From contig JAEPOG010000005.1 in the NCBI GenBank assembly GCA_017643025.1, positions 434,001 to 498,000 of the forward strand: a stretch of DNA of 64,000 nucleotides. The letters run 5' to 3'. The notes beneath the pieces were generated by a model. It made no database searches and was not told where the DNA came from. It saw only the letters and a program-made list of their open reading frames with translations. This document shows, in pieces, positions 1-8,978 of this stretch. Made by a program: the position numbers and the translations under genes. Position 1 is the first letter of the stretch, and each line of letters begins with the position of its first letter. The DNA is from Rhizobiaceae bacterium. GTDB taxonomy: Bacteria; Pseudomonadota; Alphaproteobacteria; Rhizobiales; Rhizobiaceae.

Positions 1-168
1 GCCGACCCCGGGCAGGTCCTTGAACTTCGGCAGCTGGCCTTCCGGTGCGTAGGTGGGTTGCCCCGCCGAGTTGGTGCCGAGATCGAGCTGCTCCCACGCC
101 ACGGCGGGGGAAGCAGCGGCTGCAAGCGCCAATGCGGCAACTGCGCTGAACAATCCTGCACGAATCAT
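1..168 (-). CDS. Secreted protein of unknown function (3' part cut off by window edge)
   Basis: The minus strand opens with ATG at 168 and stays open for 56 codons to the window edge. The first residues are a textbook Sec signal peptide: MIRAGLFSAVAALALAAAAS followed by PAVA-W, a likely signal peptidase I site near residue 24. The mature part begins WEQLDLGTNSAGQPTYAPEG and is polar and proline/glycine rich, but too short to place in a family. A GAGGGG-type ribosome binding site sits about 8 bases before the ATG. The gene lies downstream of the SDR/purF group on the same strand, with a 129-base gap, so it may have its own promoter. The C-terminus lies outside the window. Confidence 0.75.
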   Translation of the reverse strand, partial: MIRAGLFSAVAALALAAAASPAVAWEQLDLGTNSAGQPTYAPEGQLPKFKDLPGVG

Positions 169-297
169 CGACGAACCCCTCGGCCATCAGGTCAGGCCAA
201 AAATAAGCATGAGGCACAATGTGGGCAAGACTGTGGATCGGCCGCGCACGACTGTGGCCGTTGAGACACGCCGGTACGGCGGCTTACTTGCTGGAGA

Positions 298-1056
298 TCA
301 CTCCGGCATCTGGTACGTCACGAACCGGCCCTTGGGCACATCGTAGATCAGCCCGGTCTCGGTCAGGTCCGGGCTGGCCAGCGGGATGATCTTTTCCGCC
401 ACCTCGGAGGGATGAGGCAGCGTCGTCGGGTCTTCGCCGGGCATGGCCTGCGCGCGCATCGCCGTGCGCGTCGCGCCGGGGTTCACGCAGTTGACCCTGA
501 GCGGCATGTTCTTCGTTTCGTCGGCCCAGGAGCGGCCGAGCGCTTCTACGGCGGCCTTCGATGCCGCGTAGGGCCCCCAGAATGCGCGCGCGGAATGCGC
601 CGCGCCTGACGACATGAGGATCGCCCGGCCGGCGTCGGAAGCGCGCAGCAGCGGATCGACGGAGCGGATCAGCCGCCATGTCGAGGTCACGTTGATCGCC
701 ATCACCTTCTCGAACACCTTCGCCTCGATATGGCCTAGCGGCCCGACCACACCGAGGATCGCAGCATTGGCGACCAGAATGTCGAGCTTGCCCCAGCGCT
801 CGTGGATGGAGCCGCCGAGCCGGTCGATACCGGCCATGTCGGTGATGTCGAGCGGCACCAGCGTTGCGCCTTCGTTGCCGCCGGCCTTGATCTCGTCGTC
901 GAGCTCTTCAAGCCCGCCGACGGTGCGCGCAACCGCGATCACATGCGCGCCCGCCGCCGCTAACTCCTTGGCGATGAAATAGCCGATGCCGCGCGACGCG
1001 CCGGTGACGAGCGCTATGCGCCCGGAAAGGTCGGGTGTCCTGGTGTCAGAGGTCAT
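298..1056 (-). CDS. SDR family NAD(P)-dependent oxidoreductase
   Basis: A 252-residue short-chain dehydrogenase/reductase. It shows the cofactor motif TGASRGIG near residue 18, the ANAA motif after strand 4, a catalytic Ser in the MSSGAA stretch and the YAASK catalytic pair. The substrate cannot be named from the sequence. ATG at 1056 is used, 8 bases after the purF stop. The reading frame also stays open upstream through purF in another frame, which is only a high-GC effect. The tight spacing to purF suggests co-transcription with purF and cvpA. This gene next to purF is a conserved rhizobial arrangement, as far as I recall. Confidence 0.9.
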   Translation of the reverse strand: MTSDTRTPDLSGRIALVTGASRGIGYFIAKELAAAGAHVIAVARTVGGLEELDDEIKAGGNEGATLVPLDITDMAGIDRLGGSIHERWGKLDILVANAAILGVVGPLGHIEAKVFEKVMAINVTSTWRLIRSVDPLLRASDAGRAILMSSGAAHSARAFWGPYAASKAAVEALGRSWADETKNMPLRVNCVNPGATRTAMRAQAMPGEDPTTLPHPSEVAEKIIPLASPDLTETGLIYDVPKGRFVTYQMPE

Positions 1057-1064
1057 AGGTACCC

Positions 1065-2534
1065 TTATCCGCCGGTCGCCAGCCAGGAGAGCGAGCGGAC
1101 ATTGTCGGCGCCGTCGAAATCGAGCAGCCGGGTGGGATACTCGCCGGAGAAGCAGGCGTCGCAGAATTGCGGCGCGTCGGCGTCCCGCGATGCCATGCCG
1201 ACGGCGCGATAGAGGCCGTCGAGCGACAGGAAGCCGAGCGAATCGACGCGGATGAACTCCGCCATCTCCTCCACCGACATGCGCGAAGCAAGCAGCTTTG
1301 CCTTCTCCGGCGTATCGACGCCGTAGAAGCAGGACGCGCGGGTGGGCGGCGAGGCGATGCGCATGTGCACTTCCTTTGCGCCCGCGTCGCGCACCATCTG
1401 TACGATCTTCTGGCTGGTCGTGCCGCGAACGATGGAATCGTCCACCAGCACAACCTTCTTGCCCTCGATCGAGCGCCGGTTGGCGTTGTGCTTGAGCTTC
1501 ACGCCCATATGGCGGATCGCGTCGCCCGGCTGGATGAAGGTTCGGCCCACATAGTGATTGCGGATGATGCCGAGCTCGAACGGAATGCCCGCTTCCTGGC
1601 TGAAACCGATGGCAGCCGGCGTGCCCGAATCCGGCACCGGCACGACCACGTCGGCATCGACAGGCGCCTCGCGCGCCAGTTCGGCGCCGATCTGCTTGCG
1701 TGCGCCATAGACGTTGCGGCCTTCCACCAGCGAGTCCGGCCGCGCGAAGTAGACATATTCGAAGATGCAGAAGCGCTGCTTCTGCTTCTCGAAGGGAAAC
1801 AGGCTTTCGATCCCGCTCTTCGTGACCACGATCATCTCGCCGGGCTCGATATCGCGCACGAAGCGTGCGCCGATAATGTCGAGCGCACAGGTCTCGGAAG
1901 CGAGGATCCACGAGCCGTCGAGATCGCCCAGCACCAGCGGGCGGATACCCAGCGGGTCGCGGCAGCCGATCATCTTCTTCGACGACAGCGCGACCAGCGA
2001 GAACGCGCCTTCCAGCTGCCGCACAGCCTCGATGAAGCGGGCGTTGGTGTCGCGCTCCTTGCTGGTGGCGATGAGGTGCAGGATCGTCTCGGTGTCGGAC
2101 GTGGACGAGAAAATCGCGCCGTCCTTCTGCAGCCGCCGCTGCACCGTGAGCGCGTTGGTGATGTTGCCGTTGTGCGCGACCGCAAAGCCGCCATCGGCAA
2201 GCTCGGCAAACAGCGGCTGTACGTTGTGAAGGCCTGAGCCACCGGTCGTGGCGTAGCGCGTATGGCCAATGGCGCGGTTGCCCGCCAAACGGTCGATGAC
2301 AGATTGCTTGGTGAAGGTGTCGCCGATCAAGCCGACATGGCGTTCGACATGGAACTGGCTGCCGTCATAGGAGACGATGCCTGCCGCTTCCTGCCCGCGG
2401 TGCTGCAGCGCGTGCAGGCCGAGCGTGACGATGGCCGCCGCGTCCTGGCGTCCGAAGATGCCGAACACGCCGCATTCGTCGTGGAAATGATCGTCGGCCT
2501 CGCCTGAGAGCGGGTTCATGTCGTCATTGCCCAT
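1065..2534 (-). CDS. purF: Amidophosphoribosyltransferase (first step of purine synthesis)
   Basis: Transfers the glutamine amide nitrogen to PRPP to make phosphoribosylamine. It has 489 residues, normal for the family. The N-terminal Ntn glutaminase domain starts HDECGVFGIFG. Cys21 is the expected nucleophile after removal of a 20-residue propeptide, much longer than the single Met removed in the E. coli enzyme. The PRPP-binding motif VLVDDSIVRGTT lies near residue 365. The ATG at 2534 has a GAGGCGC stretch upstream; an in-frame ATG at 2519 would give a 15-residue propeptide. It lies 39 bases downstream of cvpA and 8 bases upstream of the SDR gene, so the three are probably one transcript. 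Confidence 0.97.
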   Translation of the reverse strand: MGNDDMNPLSGEADDHFHDECGVFGIFGRQDAAAIVTLGLHALQHRGQEAAGIVSYDGSQFHVERHVGLIGDTFTKQSVIDRLAGNRAIGHTRYATTGGSGLHNVQPLFAELADGGFAVAHNGNITNALTVQRRLQKDGAIFSSTSDTETILHLIATSKERDTNARFIEAVRQLEGAFSLVALSSKKMIGCRDPLGIRPLVLGDLDGSWILASETCALDIIGARFVRDIEPGEMIVVTKSGIESLFPFEKQKQRFCIFEYVYFARPDSLVEGRNVYGARKQIGAELAREAPVDADVVVPVPDSGTPAAIGFSQEAGIPFELGIIRNHYVGRTFIQPGDAIRHMGVKLKHNANRRSIEGKKVVLVDDSIVRGTTSQKIVQMVRDAGAKEVHMRIASPPTRASCFYGVDTPEKAKLLASRMSVEEMAEFIRVDSLGFLSLDGLYRAVGMASRDADAPQFCDACFSGEYPTRLLDFDGADNVRSLSWLATGG

Positions 2535-2573
2535 CGCGCTTTGCGCCTCGTGGTTCGCGGCGCGTTGGCGCCG

Positions 2574-3137
2574 CTATTGGTCCGCGCCCTCGGCCGGCGG
2601 CGTTTCCGTTTCGGTCGCGCCATCCTCAAGGCCCTTCAGCCGGTTGAGGATGGAATCTTCCGGATCGTCCGGCAGGATGCCCTGAAGCCAGGTGCCGATG
2701 CCCTCGAGCAGCGGCCGCGACTTCGCTTCCGTCACCCAGCCGGGCGGGTTGGAACCGACCAGCCAGCCGAAGAAGAGCAGCGCCACGGCCAGCACCAGCA
2801 GTCCGCGCGCCGCGCCGTAGAGGAAGCCGAGCGTCCGGTCGAGCGCGCCGATCTTGGAATCGATAATGAAGTCGGCGACCTTCATGGTGATCACCGTCAC
2901 CACGATCAGCGCGATGAAGAAAACGACTGCCGCCGCAACCGCCAGCGCCACGGTCGGGTGGTCGATATAGGGCGACACATAGGGCAGCACCGCCGGATAG
3001 AAGAAGTATGCCGCCGCTGCAGCCGCCACCCATGAGGCGATCGACAGAACTTCGCGGGAGAAGCCGCGCACCATGGCGAGCATCGCCGAGACGAGGGTGA
3101 ATGCAATGACGATACCGTCAAGCAGCGTGATCGGCAT
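2574..3137 (-). CDS. cvpA: CvpA family inner-membrane protein
   Basis: A 187-residue protein with four hydrophobic segments in its first about 125 residues, beginning MPITLLDGIVIAFTLVSAML, as in CvpA (colicin V production) proteins. The C-terminal 60 residues are polar and acidic and probably cytoplasmic. The longer frame could start at 3212 inside radA, but ATG 3137 matches the family start and has GGAG upstream. It sits between radA (47 bases upstream) and purF (39 bases downstream). cvpA-purF adjacency is seen in many proteobacteria. Its molecular role is poorly defined. Confidence 0.92.
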   Translation of the reverse strand: MPITLLDGIVIAFTLVSAMLAMVRGFSREVLSIASWVAAAAAAYFFYPAVLPYVSPYIDHPTVALAVAAAVVFFIALIVVTVITMKVADFIIDSKIGALDRTLGFLYGAARGLLVLAVALLFFGWLVGSNPPGWVTEAKSRPLLEGIGTWLQGILPDDPEDSILNRLKGLEDGATETETPPAEGADQ

Positions 3138-3183
3138 TAATGCGCTACTCCTATGGGAACGCCCTCGGAAGTTGCCGGGCCGC

Positions 3184-4575
3184 TCACGCCGTTCGGTCGC
3201 CTGCCGCCGCAATCCGCGCCACCAGATCGGCGAGCGCCTCGGGCTGAAATGCTGCCATGGATGCGGGAAGCTCTTCGGACAGGACGGGCATTACGGCCTT
3301 GCCAAACCCCAGTTTCTCCGCCTCTTTCAGGCGCTGCTGCGCGTGAGCCACGGCCCGCACGGCGCCTGACAGGCTGATTTCGCCGAAATAGACGCAATCG
3401 GCTGGCAGGGCAAGACCGGTGAGGGACGAAACAAGGGCGGCGGCGACTGCAAGGTCGGCCGCCGGCTCGCTGATGCGGTAGCCGCCCGCGACATTGAGAT
3501 AGACGTCGTGCTGGGAAAAGCGCACGCCGCAATGCGCCTCAAGCACCGCGAGCACCATTGACAGCCGGGCCGAGTCCCAGCCGACAACGGCGCGCCGCGG
3601 CGTGCCGAGCGGCGAGGGCGCCACCAGCGCCTGTATCTCCGCCAGCACCGGGCGCGTACCTTCCATGCCGGCGAAAACCGCCGCTCCCGGGGCTTTTTCG
3701 CTGCGCTCGCCGAGGAACAGCTCGGACGGGTTGGAGACTTCGCGCAGCCCCTTGTCGCCCATCTCGAACACGCCGATCTCATCGGTCGGTCCGAAGCGGT
3801 TCTTCACTGTCCTGAGGATGCGGTAGTGGTGGTTTCCCTCGCCCTCGAAATAGAGCACGGCGTCGACCATGTGCTCGACGACGCGCGGACCGGCGATCTG
3901 CCCGTCCTTGGTGACGTGGCCGACAAGCACGACCGCGCAACCTGTGGATTTCGCGAAGCGGATCATCGCCTGGGCCGCGGCGCGCACCTGCGTGACCGTT
4001 CCCGGCGCCGAATCGGCGAGGTCCGTCCACAGCGTCTGCACGGAATCGAGGATCAGCAGGTCGGGTCGCGACCCATCCGAGATTGTCGCCAGGATGTCCT
4101 CGACATTCGTCTCGGCCGCCAGCTCGACGGGCGACTGCGCAGCGCCCAGCCGCTGGGCGCGCAGCCTGATCTGCGCGACCGCTTCCTCGCCAGAGACGTA
4201 GACAATACGGTGTCCCTTGTCCGCCAGCGCGGCGGCCGCCTGCGTCAGCAGCGTCGATTTGCCGATGCCGGGATCGCCGCCGACCAGCAGCGCTGAGCCG
4301 CGCACGAAGCCGCCGCCTGTGGCGCGGTCGAGCTCGCCGATGCCGGTGGCGATGCGCGGCGCGTCCTCGATCTCGCCCGACAGGGTGGTGAGCGCCACCG
4401 GCCGCCCCTTGCGCGCGCTCTTCAGCGCCTGCGGCCCGGAGCCGATCCCGCCCGCCGTGCCTTCCTCGACCAGCGTGTTCCACGCCCCGCAGGAGTCGCA
4501 TTTGCCGGCCCAGCGCGAATGCGCAGTGCCGCAGTTCTGGCAGATAAATTGGACGCGGGACTTAGCCATGGACAT
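3184..4575 (-). CDS. radA: DNA repair protein RadA (Sms), branch-migration ATPase
   Basis: A RecA-like helicase that drives branch migration in recombination intermediates. In 463 residues it shows the N-terminal C4 zinc finger (Cys12, 15, 26, 29), Walker A GDPGIGKST at 100-108, the RadA-specific KNRFG motif, and a C-terminal Lon-protease-like domain without protease function. Start choice is between ATG 4575 (MSMAK) and ATG 4569 (MAKSR); the second fits most homologues. Either start overlaps the end of alr by a few bases, so translation is likely coupled to alr. Confidence 0.97.
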   Translation of the reverse strand: MSMAKSRVQFICQNCGTAHSRWAGKCDSCGAWNTLVEEGTAGGIGSGPQALKSARKGRPVALTTLSGEIEDAPRIATGIGELDRATGGGFVRGSALLVGGDPGIGKSTLLTQAAAALADKGHRIVYVSGEEAVAQIRLRAQRLGAAQSPVELAAETNVEDILATISDGSRPDLLILDSVQTLWTDLADSAPGTVTQVRAAAQAMIRFAKSTGCAVVLVGHVTKDGQIAGPRVVEHMVDAVLYFEGEGNHHYRILRTVKNRFGPTDEIGVFEMGDKGLREVSNPSELFLGERSEKAPGAAVFAGMEGTRPVLAEIQALVAPSPLGTPRRAVVGWDSARLSMVLAVLEAHCGVRFSQHDVYLNVAGGYRISEPAADLAVAAALVSSLTGLALPADCVYFGEISLSGAVRAVAHAQQRLKEAEKLGFGKAVMPVLSEELPASMAAFQPEALADLVARIAAAGDRTA

Positions 4576-5707
4576 AAACTCGCTGATAGCGCCGCCCGAG
4601 GCCGGTCAGGAGTTCGTAGCCGATCGTACCCGCCGCGTCCGCGACCTCGTCGATCGGAATGTTCGGCCCGAACAGTTCGATCCAGTCGCCGGGCGAGACC
4701 TTGCCGCATTCGCTCACGTCGAACGCAGTCAGGTCCATCGAGACACGCCCAACGATCGGCACGCGCCCGCCGGCGACGAATCCATTCGCGCCAGCCGTGA
4801 CCGCCTTTCGGAGCGGCACGCCGGAGCCTGACGCGGCGCGGTGATAGCCGTCGGCGTAGCCGGTCGCAACAATCGCCAGCGTCGTGTCGCGGTCCAGCTT
4901 CGCCGTCGCCCCATAGCCGACTGTCGAACCCGCCGCTGCCTGCCTGACCTGCAGCACGCGCGCCTCGACCGTCACCACCGCACGCATCGGATTGTCGCCT
5001 TCGTTGGCTGCCCGGCCTCCATACAGGGCGATTCCCGCACGCGTCAGGTCGCGGCAGAAATCGCCGCCCAGCATGATGCCGGCCGAGTTGGCGAGGCTTG
5101 AATCGATGCCTGTGAAAAGCGCCGTAACGCGCCGAAATGACTCCAGTTGTTGGTTGTTCAACGTGTGGCCGGGATCGTCGGCGCAAGCGAGATGGCTCAT
5201 CACAAGCTTGAGCGGGATCGCACGTGCTCCAACGTTCTCCGCCGCAAACGCAGCCGCTTCGCTCGGCGTTACGCCAAGCCGGTTCATGCCGGTGTCTACA
5301 TGCAGCGCGGCAGGCAGTGATCCGGCCTCTCGCCACACCTCGATGTCGTGTTTCGAGTTCAGAACGGGGGTGAGCCGGTGCTCGCGAAATGTCCGGATTG
5401 CATCCCCGCCCAGCGGCCCCGCCAGCACATAGACTTCAGCATCGGGCGCTGCCTTCCGCGCTGCTATGCCCTCAGCCGGCAGCGCGACGAAGAAGGTTCT
5501 GCAGCCTGCCTTGGCGAGAGCAGGGACGGTGTGTTCGATGCCGATGCCATAAGCGTCGGCCTTGACCACCGCCGCGCATTCCGCCGGCGCCGACATCCCT
5601 GCCAGTGTCCGGTAGTTGGCCGCGAGTGCGTCGAGGTCGATCGTCAGCCGTCCGCCGGCGATTGCTAGAGGTAGGCTGCCTGTTTCGATTGTCTGCGCTG
5701 CCGCCAC
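4562..5707 (-). CDS. alr: Alanine racemase
   Basis: A PLP enzyme converting L-Ala to D-Ala for peptidoglycan. It has 381 residues. The PLP lysine is Lys49 in AAVVKADAYGIG, and the second catalytic base is probably the Tyr in TVGYGAT. Its product is a two-domain fold of usual length. The start is GTG at 5707, only 4 bases after the dnaB stop, without an obvious Shine-Dalgarno sequence, so translation may depend on reinitiation after dnaB. No nearby in-frame ATG precedes the conserved core. The 3' end overlaps radA. Confidence 0.95.
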   Translation of the reverse strand: MAAAQTIETGSLPLAIAGGRLTIDLDALAANYRTLAGMSAPAECAAVVKADAYGIGIEHTVPALAKAGCRTFFVALPAEGIAARKAAPDAEVYVLAGPLGGDAIRTFREHRLTPVLNSKHDIEVWREAGSLPAALHVDTGMNRLGVTPSEAAAFAAENVGARAIPLKLVMSHLACADDPGHTLNNQQLESFRRVTALFTGIDSSLANSAGIMLGGDFCRDLTRAGIALYGGRAANEGDNPMRAVVTVEARVLQVRQAAAGSTVGYGATAKLDRDTTLAIVATGYADGYHRAASGSGVPLRKAVTAGANGFVAGGRVPIVGRVSMDLTAFDVSECGKVSPGDWIELFGPNIPIDEVADAAGTIGYELLTGLGRRYQRVYVHG

Positions 5708-5711
5708 TAGA

Positions 5712-7223
5712 CTAACCGTCGTATCGCTCCGGCATGCGGGATTCTTCTGCTAGATCGAAGAAGCGCGTGAACTCGCCCTGGAAGCCGAGCGGCACGGTTC
5801 CTGTTGGGCCATGACGCTGTTTGCCAATTATCACTTCGGCCTTACCCTTTGCGGACTCTAGCTTTTGCTTCCACTTGTCGTGTTTGGCCATTGCCTCCGC
5901 GTCGCTCTGATCATCTGGAGGTTCTGCGTTTTGCAGGTAGTATTCTTCGCGGAATACGAACAGCACGACATCTGCATCTTGCTCGATCGATCCCGATTCG
6001 CGCAGGTCCGAGAGTTGCGGGCGCTTGTCGTCCCGGCTTTCCACCTGGCGAGAGAGCTGAGACAGCGCAATGATCGGCACGTTCAGTTCCTTGGCCAGCG
6101 CCTTTAGGCCGGTGGTGATCTCGGTGATTTCCTGAACGCGGTTTTGCGCAGCGCGCTGGCTGGTGCCAGTCATTAGTTGGATATAGTCAATAATCAGGAC
6201 GTCGAGCCCGCGTTGGCGCTTGAGACGTCTGGCACGCGCCGCGAGCTGAGCAATTGAAATTCCACCCGTCGAGTCGATGTAGAGCGGCAATCGCTGATTG
6301 CTCTGAACGTAAGCCACTAGCTTATCAAAATCGGCTTCGGTTAATTCGCCTCTTCTGATTTTGGAAGATGGAATCTCCGTCTGCTCGGACATAATACGGG
6401 TTGCCAGTTGCTCGGCCGACATTTCGAGCGAAAAAAAGCCAACACGACCACCATTAGCTGGTTCGATCGAACCGTCAGCTTGCTGGATGGGTTCATACAC
6501 ATTGGCAATATGATAGGCGATATTCGTAGCCAATGACGTCTTGCCCATGCCCGGACGGCCAGCAACTATTATGAGGTCAGATTTTTGAAGTCCTCCCATT
6601 TTCTCATCAAGGTCACTTAGACCGGTTGCGAACCCCGACAGGCCGCCGTCTCGGCGATATGCGGCGCCTGCCATGTCAATGGCAGCCTTCATCGCGTCGT
6701 CAAAGCTCTCGAAGCCGCCGTCGTAGCGACCGGTCTCGGCCAGCTCGAACAGCCGCCGCTCGGCGTCCTCGATCTGCTCCTGCGGCGACATGTCGACCGG
6801 CGCGTCGTAGGCGATGTTGACCATGTCTTCGCCAACGGTGATCAGTGCGCGCCGCGTCGCGAGGTCGTAGATGGCGCGTCCGTAGTCGGCGGCGTTGATG
6901 ACGGTGACGGCGTTGGCCGCGAGCCGCGCCAGATATTGCGACACCGTCAGTTCGCCGATCTTCTCGTCCGCCGGCAGGAAGGTCTTCAGCGTCACCGGGT
7001 TGGCGACCTTGCCCATGCGGACAAGCTCCCCCGCCACCTCATAGGTCTTGCGGTGGATCGGCTCGTGGAAATGCCCCGGCTTGAGGAAATCTGAAACCCG
7101 GTAGAAGGCGTCATTGTTGACGAGGATGGCGCCAAGCAGCGCCTGCTCGGCCTCCAGATTGTTCGGTGCCTCGCGATAGAGCGGGGTTTCCGCCGCGCCC
7201 AGCTTGCGGACTGCGTCTGCCAT
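5712..7223 (-). CDS. dnaB: Replicative DNA helicase DnaB
   Basis: A hexameric 5'-3' helicase at the replication fork. In 503 residues it shows the N-terminal primase-interaction domain, a linker, and the RecA-like domain with Walker A GRPGMGKTSLA near residue 225. Downstream are LIIDYIQLM (Walker B region), LSQLSRQVE and the arginine-finger region near QRHGPTGT. No intein or frameshift was seen. Base composition is uneven: hand counts give 48% GC for 6301-6600 but 67% for 6721-6900, suggesting recombination inside the gene. A CtrA-like palindrome lies 62 bases upstream of the ATG. Confidence 0.98.
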   Translation of the reverse strand: MADAVRKLGAAETPLYREAPNNLEAEQALLGAILVNNDAFYRVSDFLKPGHFHEPIHRKTYEVAGELVRMGKVANPVTLKTFLPADEKIGELTVSQYLARLAANAVTVINAADYGRAIYDLATRRALITVGEDMVNIAYDAPVDMSPQEQIEDAERRLFELAETGRYDGGFESFDDAMKAAIDMAGAAYRRDGGLSGFATGLSDLDEKMGGLQKSDLIIVAGRPGMGKTSLATNIAYHIANVYEPIQQADGSIEPANGGRVGFFSLEMSAEQLATRIMSEQTEIPSSKIRRGELTEADFDKLVAYVQSNQRLPLYIDSTGGISIAQLAARARRLKRQRGLDVLIIDYIQLMTGTSQRAAQNRVQEITEITTGLKALAKELNVPIIALSQLSRQVESRDDKRPQLSDLRESGSIEQDADVVLFVFREEYYLQNAEPPDDQSDAEAMAKHDKWKQKLESAKGKAEVIIGKQRHGPTGTVPLGFQGEFTRFFDLAEESRMPERYDG

Positions 7224-7284
7224 TCAACTGTCCAGTTTTGTCAGTGCCCGAGAGCCGCGCGCCAATGCGTGGCCGGGGAACACT

Positions 7285-7301
7285 GTTAATGCCGCATTAA
7301 C
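7285..7301. promoter_or_regulatory. CtrA-like binding site upstream of dnaB
   Basis: The 17-base sequence GTTAATGCCGCATTAAC is a perfect odd palindrome. On each strand it contains TTAA-N7-TTAAC, the full consensus for the alphaproteobacterial cell-cycle regulator CtrA. It is centred about 70 bases upstream of the dnaB start codon, in an otherwise featureless 274-base gap (7224-7497). Binding by CtrA is inferred from the consensus only. Confidence 0.55.
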
Positions 7302-7497
7302 CGCGCCGACAGGACCGGCGCTTTCACAATCGCCGTTTCGCCACGCGATTCACACTCGTCCACAATACGAATAGGTCATCGCCGCATTCGCGCCTTGACC
7401 CGAATCGCCGCTTGAGCATAGCGCGGCGGCCGCCTGGAACAAAACAGGAAAATGGGTGGCAGCGGTGAACGGGGATCGGCGCGCATCCCAGCGGTCG

Positions 7498-8796
7498 TCA
7501 GGCCCTGCCGGACGATGCCTTCTTGCGCTTGGCGCCGCCAGGCTTGGCTGAACTCTGCCTGGCGCCGCTGGCCGGCGCCGCCGCTTTGCGCAACGCGTCC
7601 TCCGCCTCGGCAATGTAGCCGCGCGTGATGGGCAGGACGTCGTTGCGTTTGGTGAGTTGCAGCTGGAACACCACAAGGTCCTGCCAGCGGAACGACGCTT
7701 CCGAGGCGGCCAGATAGAACTCCCACATGCGCGCGAAGCGCTCATCGTAGATTTCGACCGCCCGTTTGCGGTTCGCCAGAAAGCGCTGGCGCCAGTGCTT
7801 CAGCGTCTCGGCATAATGTAGCCGGAGCACCTCTATGTCGGTGACCACGAGCCCGGAGCGTTCCACCGCCGGCATCACCTCCGACAGGGCTGGAATGTAA
7901 CCGCCGGGGAAGATGTATTTGCGGATGAAGGCGTTGGTGACCGACGGCGGCCCGCTGCGGCCGATCGTGTGCAGCACCATCGTCCCGTCCGGTTTCAGCA
8001 GCGTCGCCGCCCGGTTGAAAAACGTCTTGTAGTGGTTCACGCCGACATGCTCGAACATGCCGACCGACACGATGCGGTCGAACCGCTCCTTGAGGTCGCG
8101 ATAGTCGCGCAGCTCGAAATGGACGTGGTTTTCGAGGCCCACCTGCCGGGCGCGCTCGGTCGCAACCGAATGCTGCTCGGTTGATAGCGTGACGCCTAGC
8201 ACGTCTGCGTCAAAATTGCGCGCAAGGTAGAGGCCGAGCCCGCCCCAGCCGGATCCGATGTCGAGCACGCTCAACCCCGGTTTCATGTCGAGCTTGGCTG
8301 CGAGGTGCCGCTTCTTTGCTTCCTGCGCTTCGGCAAGCGTCATGTCTGGCCGCTCGAAATAGGCGCATGAATACTGCATGTCCTCGTCGAGGAAGAGCCG
8401 GTAGAGCTCGCCCGAGAGGTCGTAGTGACGGTGGACGTTTTCTTTCGCCCGCCCTGCCGTGTTGATCTGCTGGAAGCGGCGGAAGAGCTTGCGCCAGCCT
8501 TCGATCAAACGTGAGGCTGTCGGATGCGTACCTTCACGTCCGAGGTTGGAAAAGGCGACGTGCAGGAAATCGTGGATGTCGCCTTCACGCATGACGAACG
8601 TGCCGTTCATGAAGGCTTCCGGCAGGGCGAGCGACGGGTCGAGCGCTATGGCGCGCGCCGCGGCCGGTGTCTTTATCTCCGCGTGGACGTGTTCGCCTGT
8701 CCCGTCGCCGAAGCGAGTGCTCGTCCCGTCAGGCTCGGTGATGGTCAGCGATCCCCTGCGGATCAGCTTGTTCACGATCGTAGTCAGCAGCGACAT
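7498..8796 (-). CDS. cfa: Cyclopropane-fatty-acyl-phospholipid synthase
   Basis: Methylates cis double bonds of membrane phospholipid acyl chains using S-adenosylmethionine. The 432-residue protein shows the SAM-binding motif VLDIGSGWGGLGLYLA, the family segment QYSCAYF before it, and the FIRKYIFPGGYIP stretch after it. The C-terminus carries an extra basic tail rich in Lys, Ser and Gly. The frame stays open to a TTG at 8835, but ATG 8796 (MSLLTTIVNKL) is the likelier start; its Shine-Dalgarno sequence is weak. It sits alone between dnaB and the ribosomal genes, so it is probably its own unit. Confidence 0.93.
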   Translation of the reverse strand: MSLLTTIVNKLIRRGSLTITEPDGTSTRFGDGTGEHVHAEIKTPAAARAIALDPSLALPEAFMNGTFVMREGDIHDFLHVAFSNLGREGTHPTASRLIEGWRKLFRRFQQINTAGRAKENVHRHYDLSGELYRLFLDEDMQYSCAYFERPDMTLAEAQEAKKRHLAAKLDMKPGLSVLDIGSGWGGLGLYLARNFDADVLGVTLSTEQHSVATERARQVGLENHVHFELRDYRDLKERFDRIVSVGMFEHVGVNHYKTFFNRAATLLKPDGTMVLHTIGRSGPPSVTNAFIRKYIFPGGYIPALSEVMPAVERSGLVVTDIEVLRLHYAETLKHWRQRFLANRKRAVEIYDERFARMWEFYLAASEASFRWQDLVVFQLQLTKRNDVLPITRGYIAEAEDALRKAAAPASGARQSSAKPGGAKRKKASSGRA

Positions 8797-8928
8797 TGCG
8801 GTCACCGTCGGCGTATTGACCTTTGCGACTGGCAATTATGACTCAAATTGCGCCATTTTGAAAAGTTTCGCCTGTCAGGAACCGGCTGGGCCAGCGCCGC
8901 AACGCGGAAAGACGACGCTTCCGGAAAC

Positions 8929-8956
8929 AAAAAAGGCCCGGACGATGCCGGGCCTT
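8929..8956 (-). terminator. Rho-independent terminator after rplI
   Basis: Read on the minus strand, a perfect 9-bp stem (AAGGCCCGG / CCGGGCCTT, 8948-8956 with 8933-8941) with a 6-base loop is followed at once by a run of six T. It starts 22 bases after the rplI stop and closes the ribosomal protein group. Confidence 0.9.
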
Positions 8957-8978
8957 GATCTGGTTCGATTGGCTGGGA

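Noticed and set aside
1057..1911. Open frame continuing upstream from the SDR gene into purF (apparent fusion)
   Set aside because: The extension is antisense-free but out of frame with purF and Arg-rich. The true SDR start is ATG 1056, and purF has its own stop at 1065.
5712..7223. Intein in dnaB (common in DnaB)
   Set aside because: The protein has normal length (503) with uninterrupted helicase motifs.
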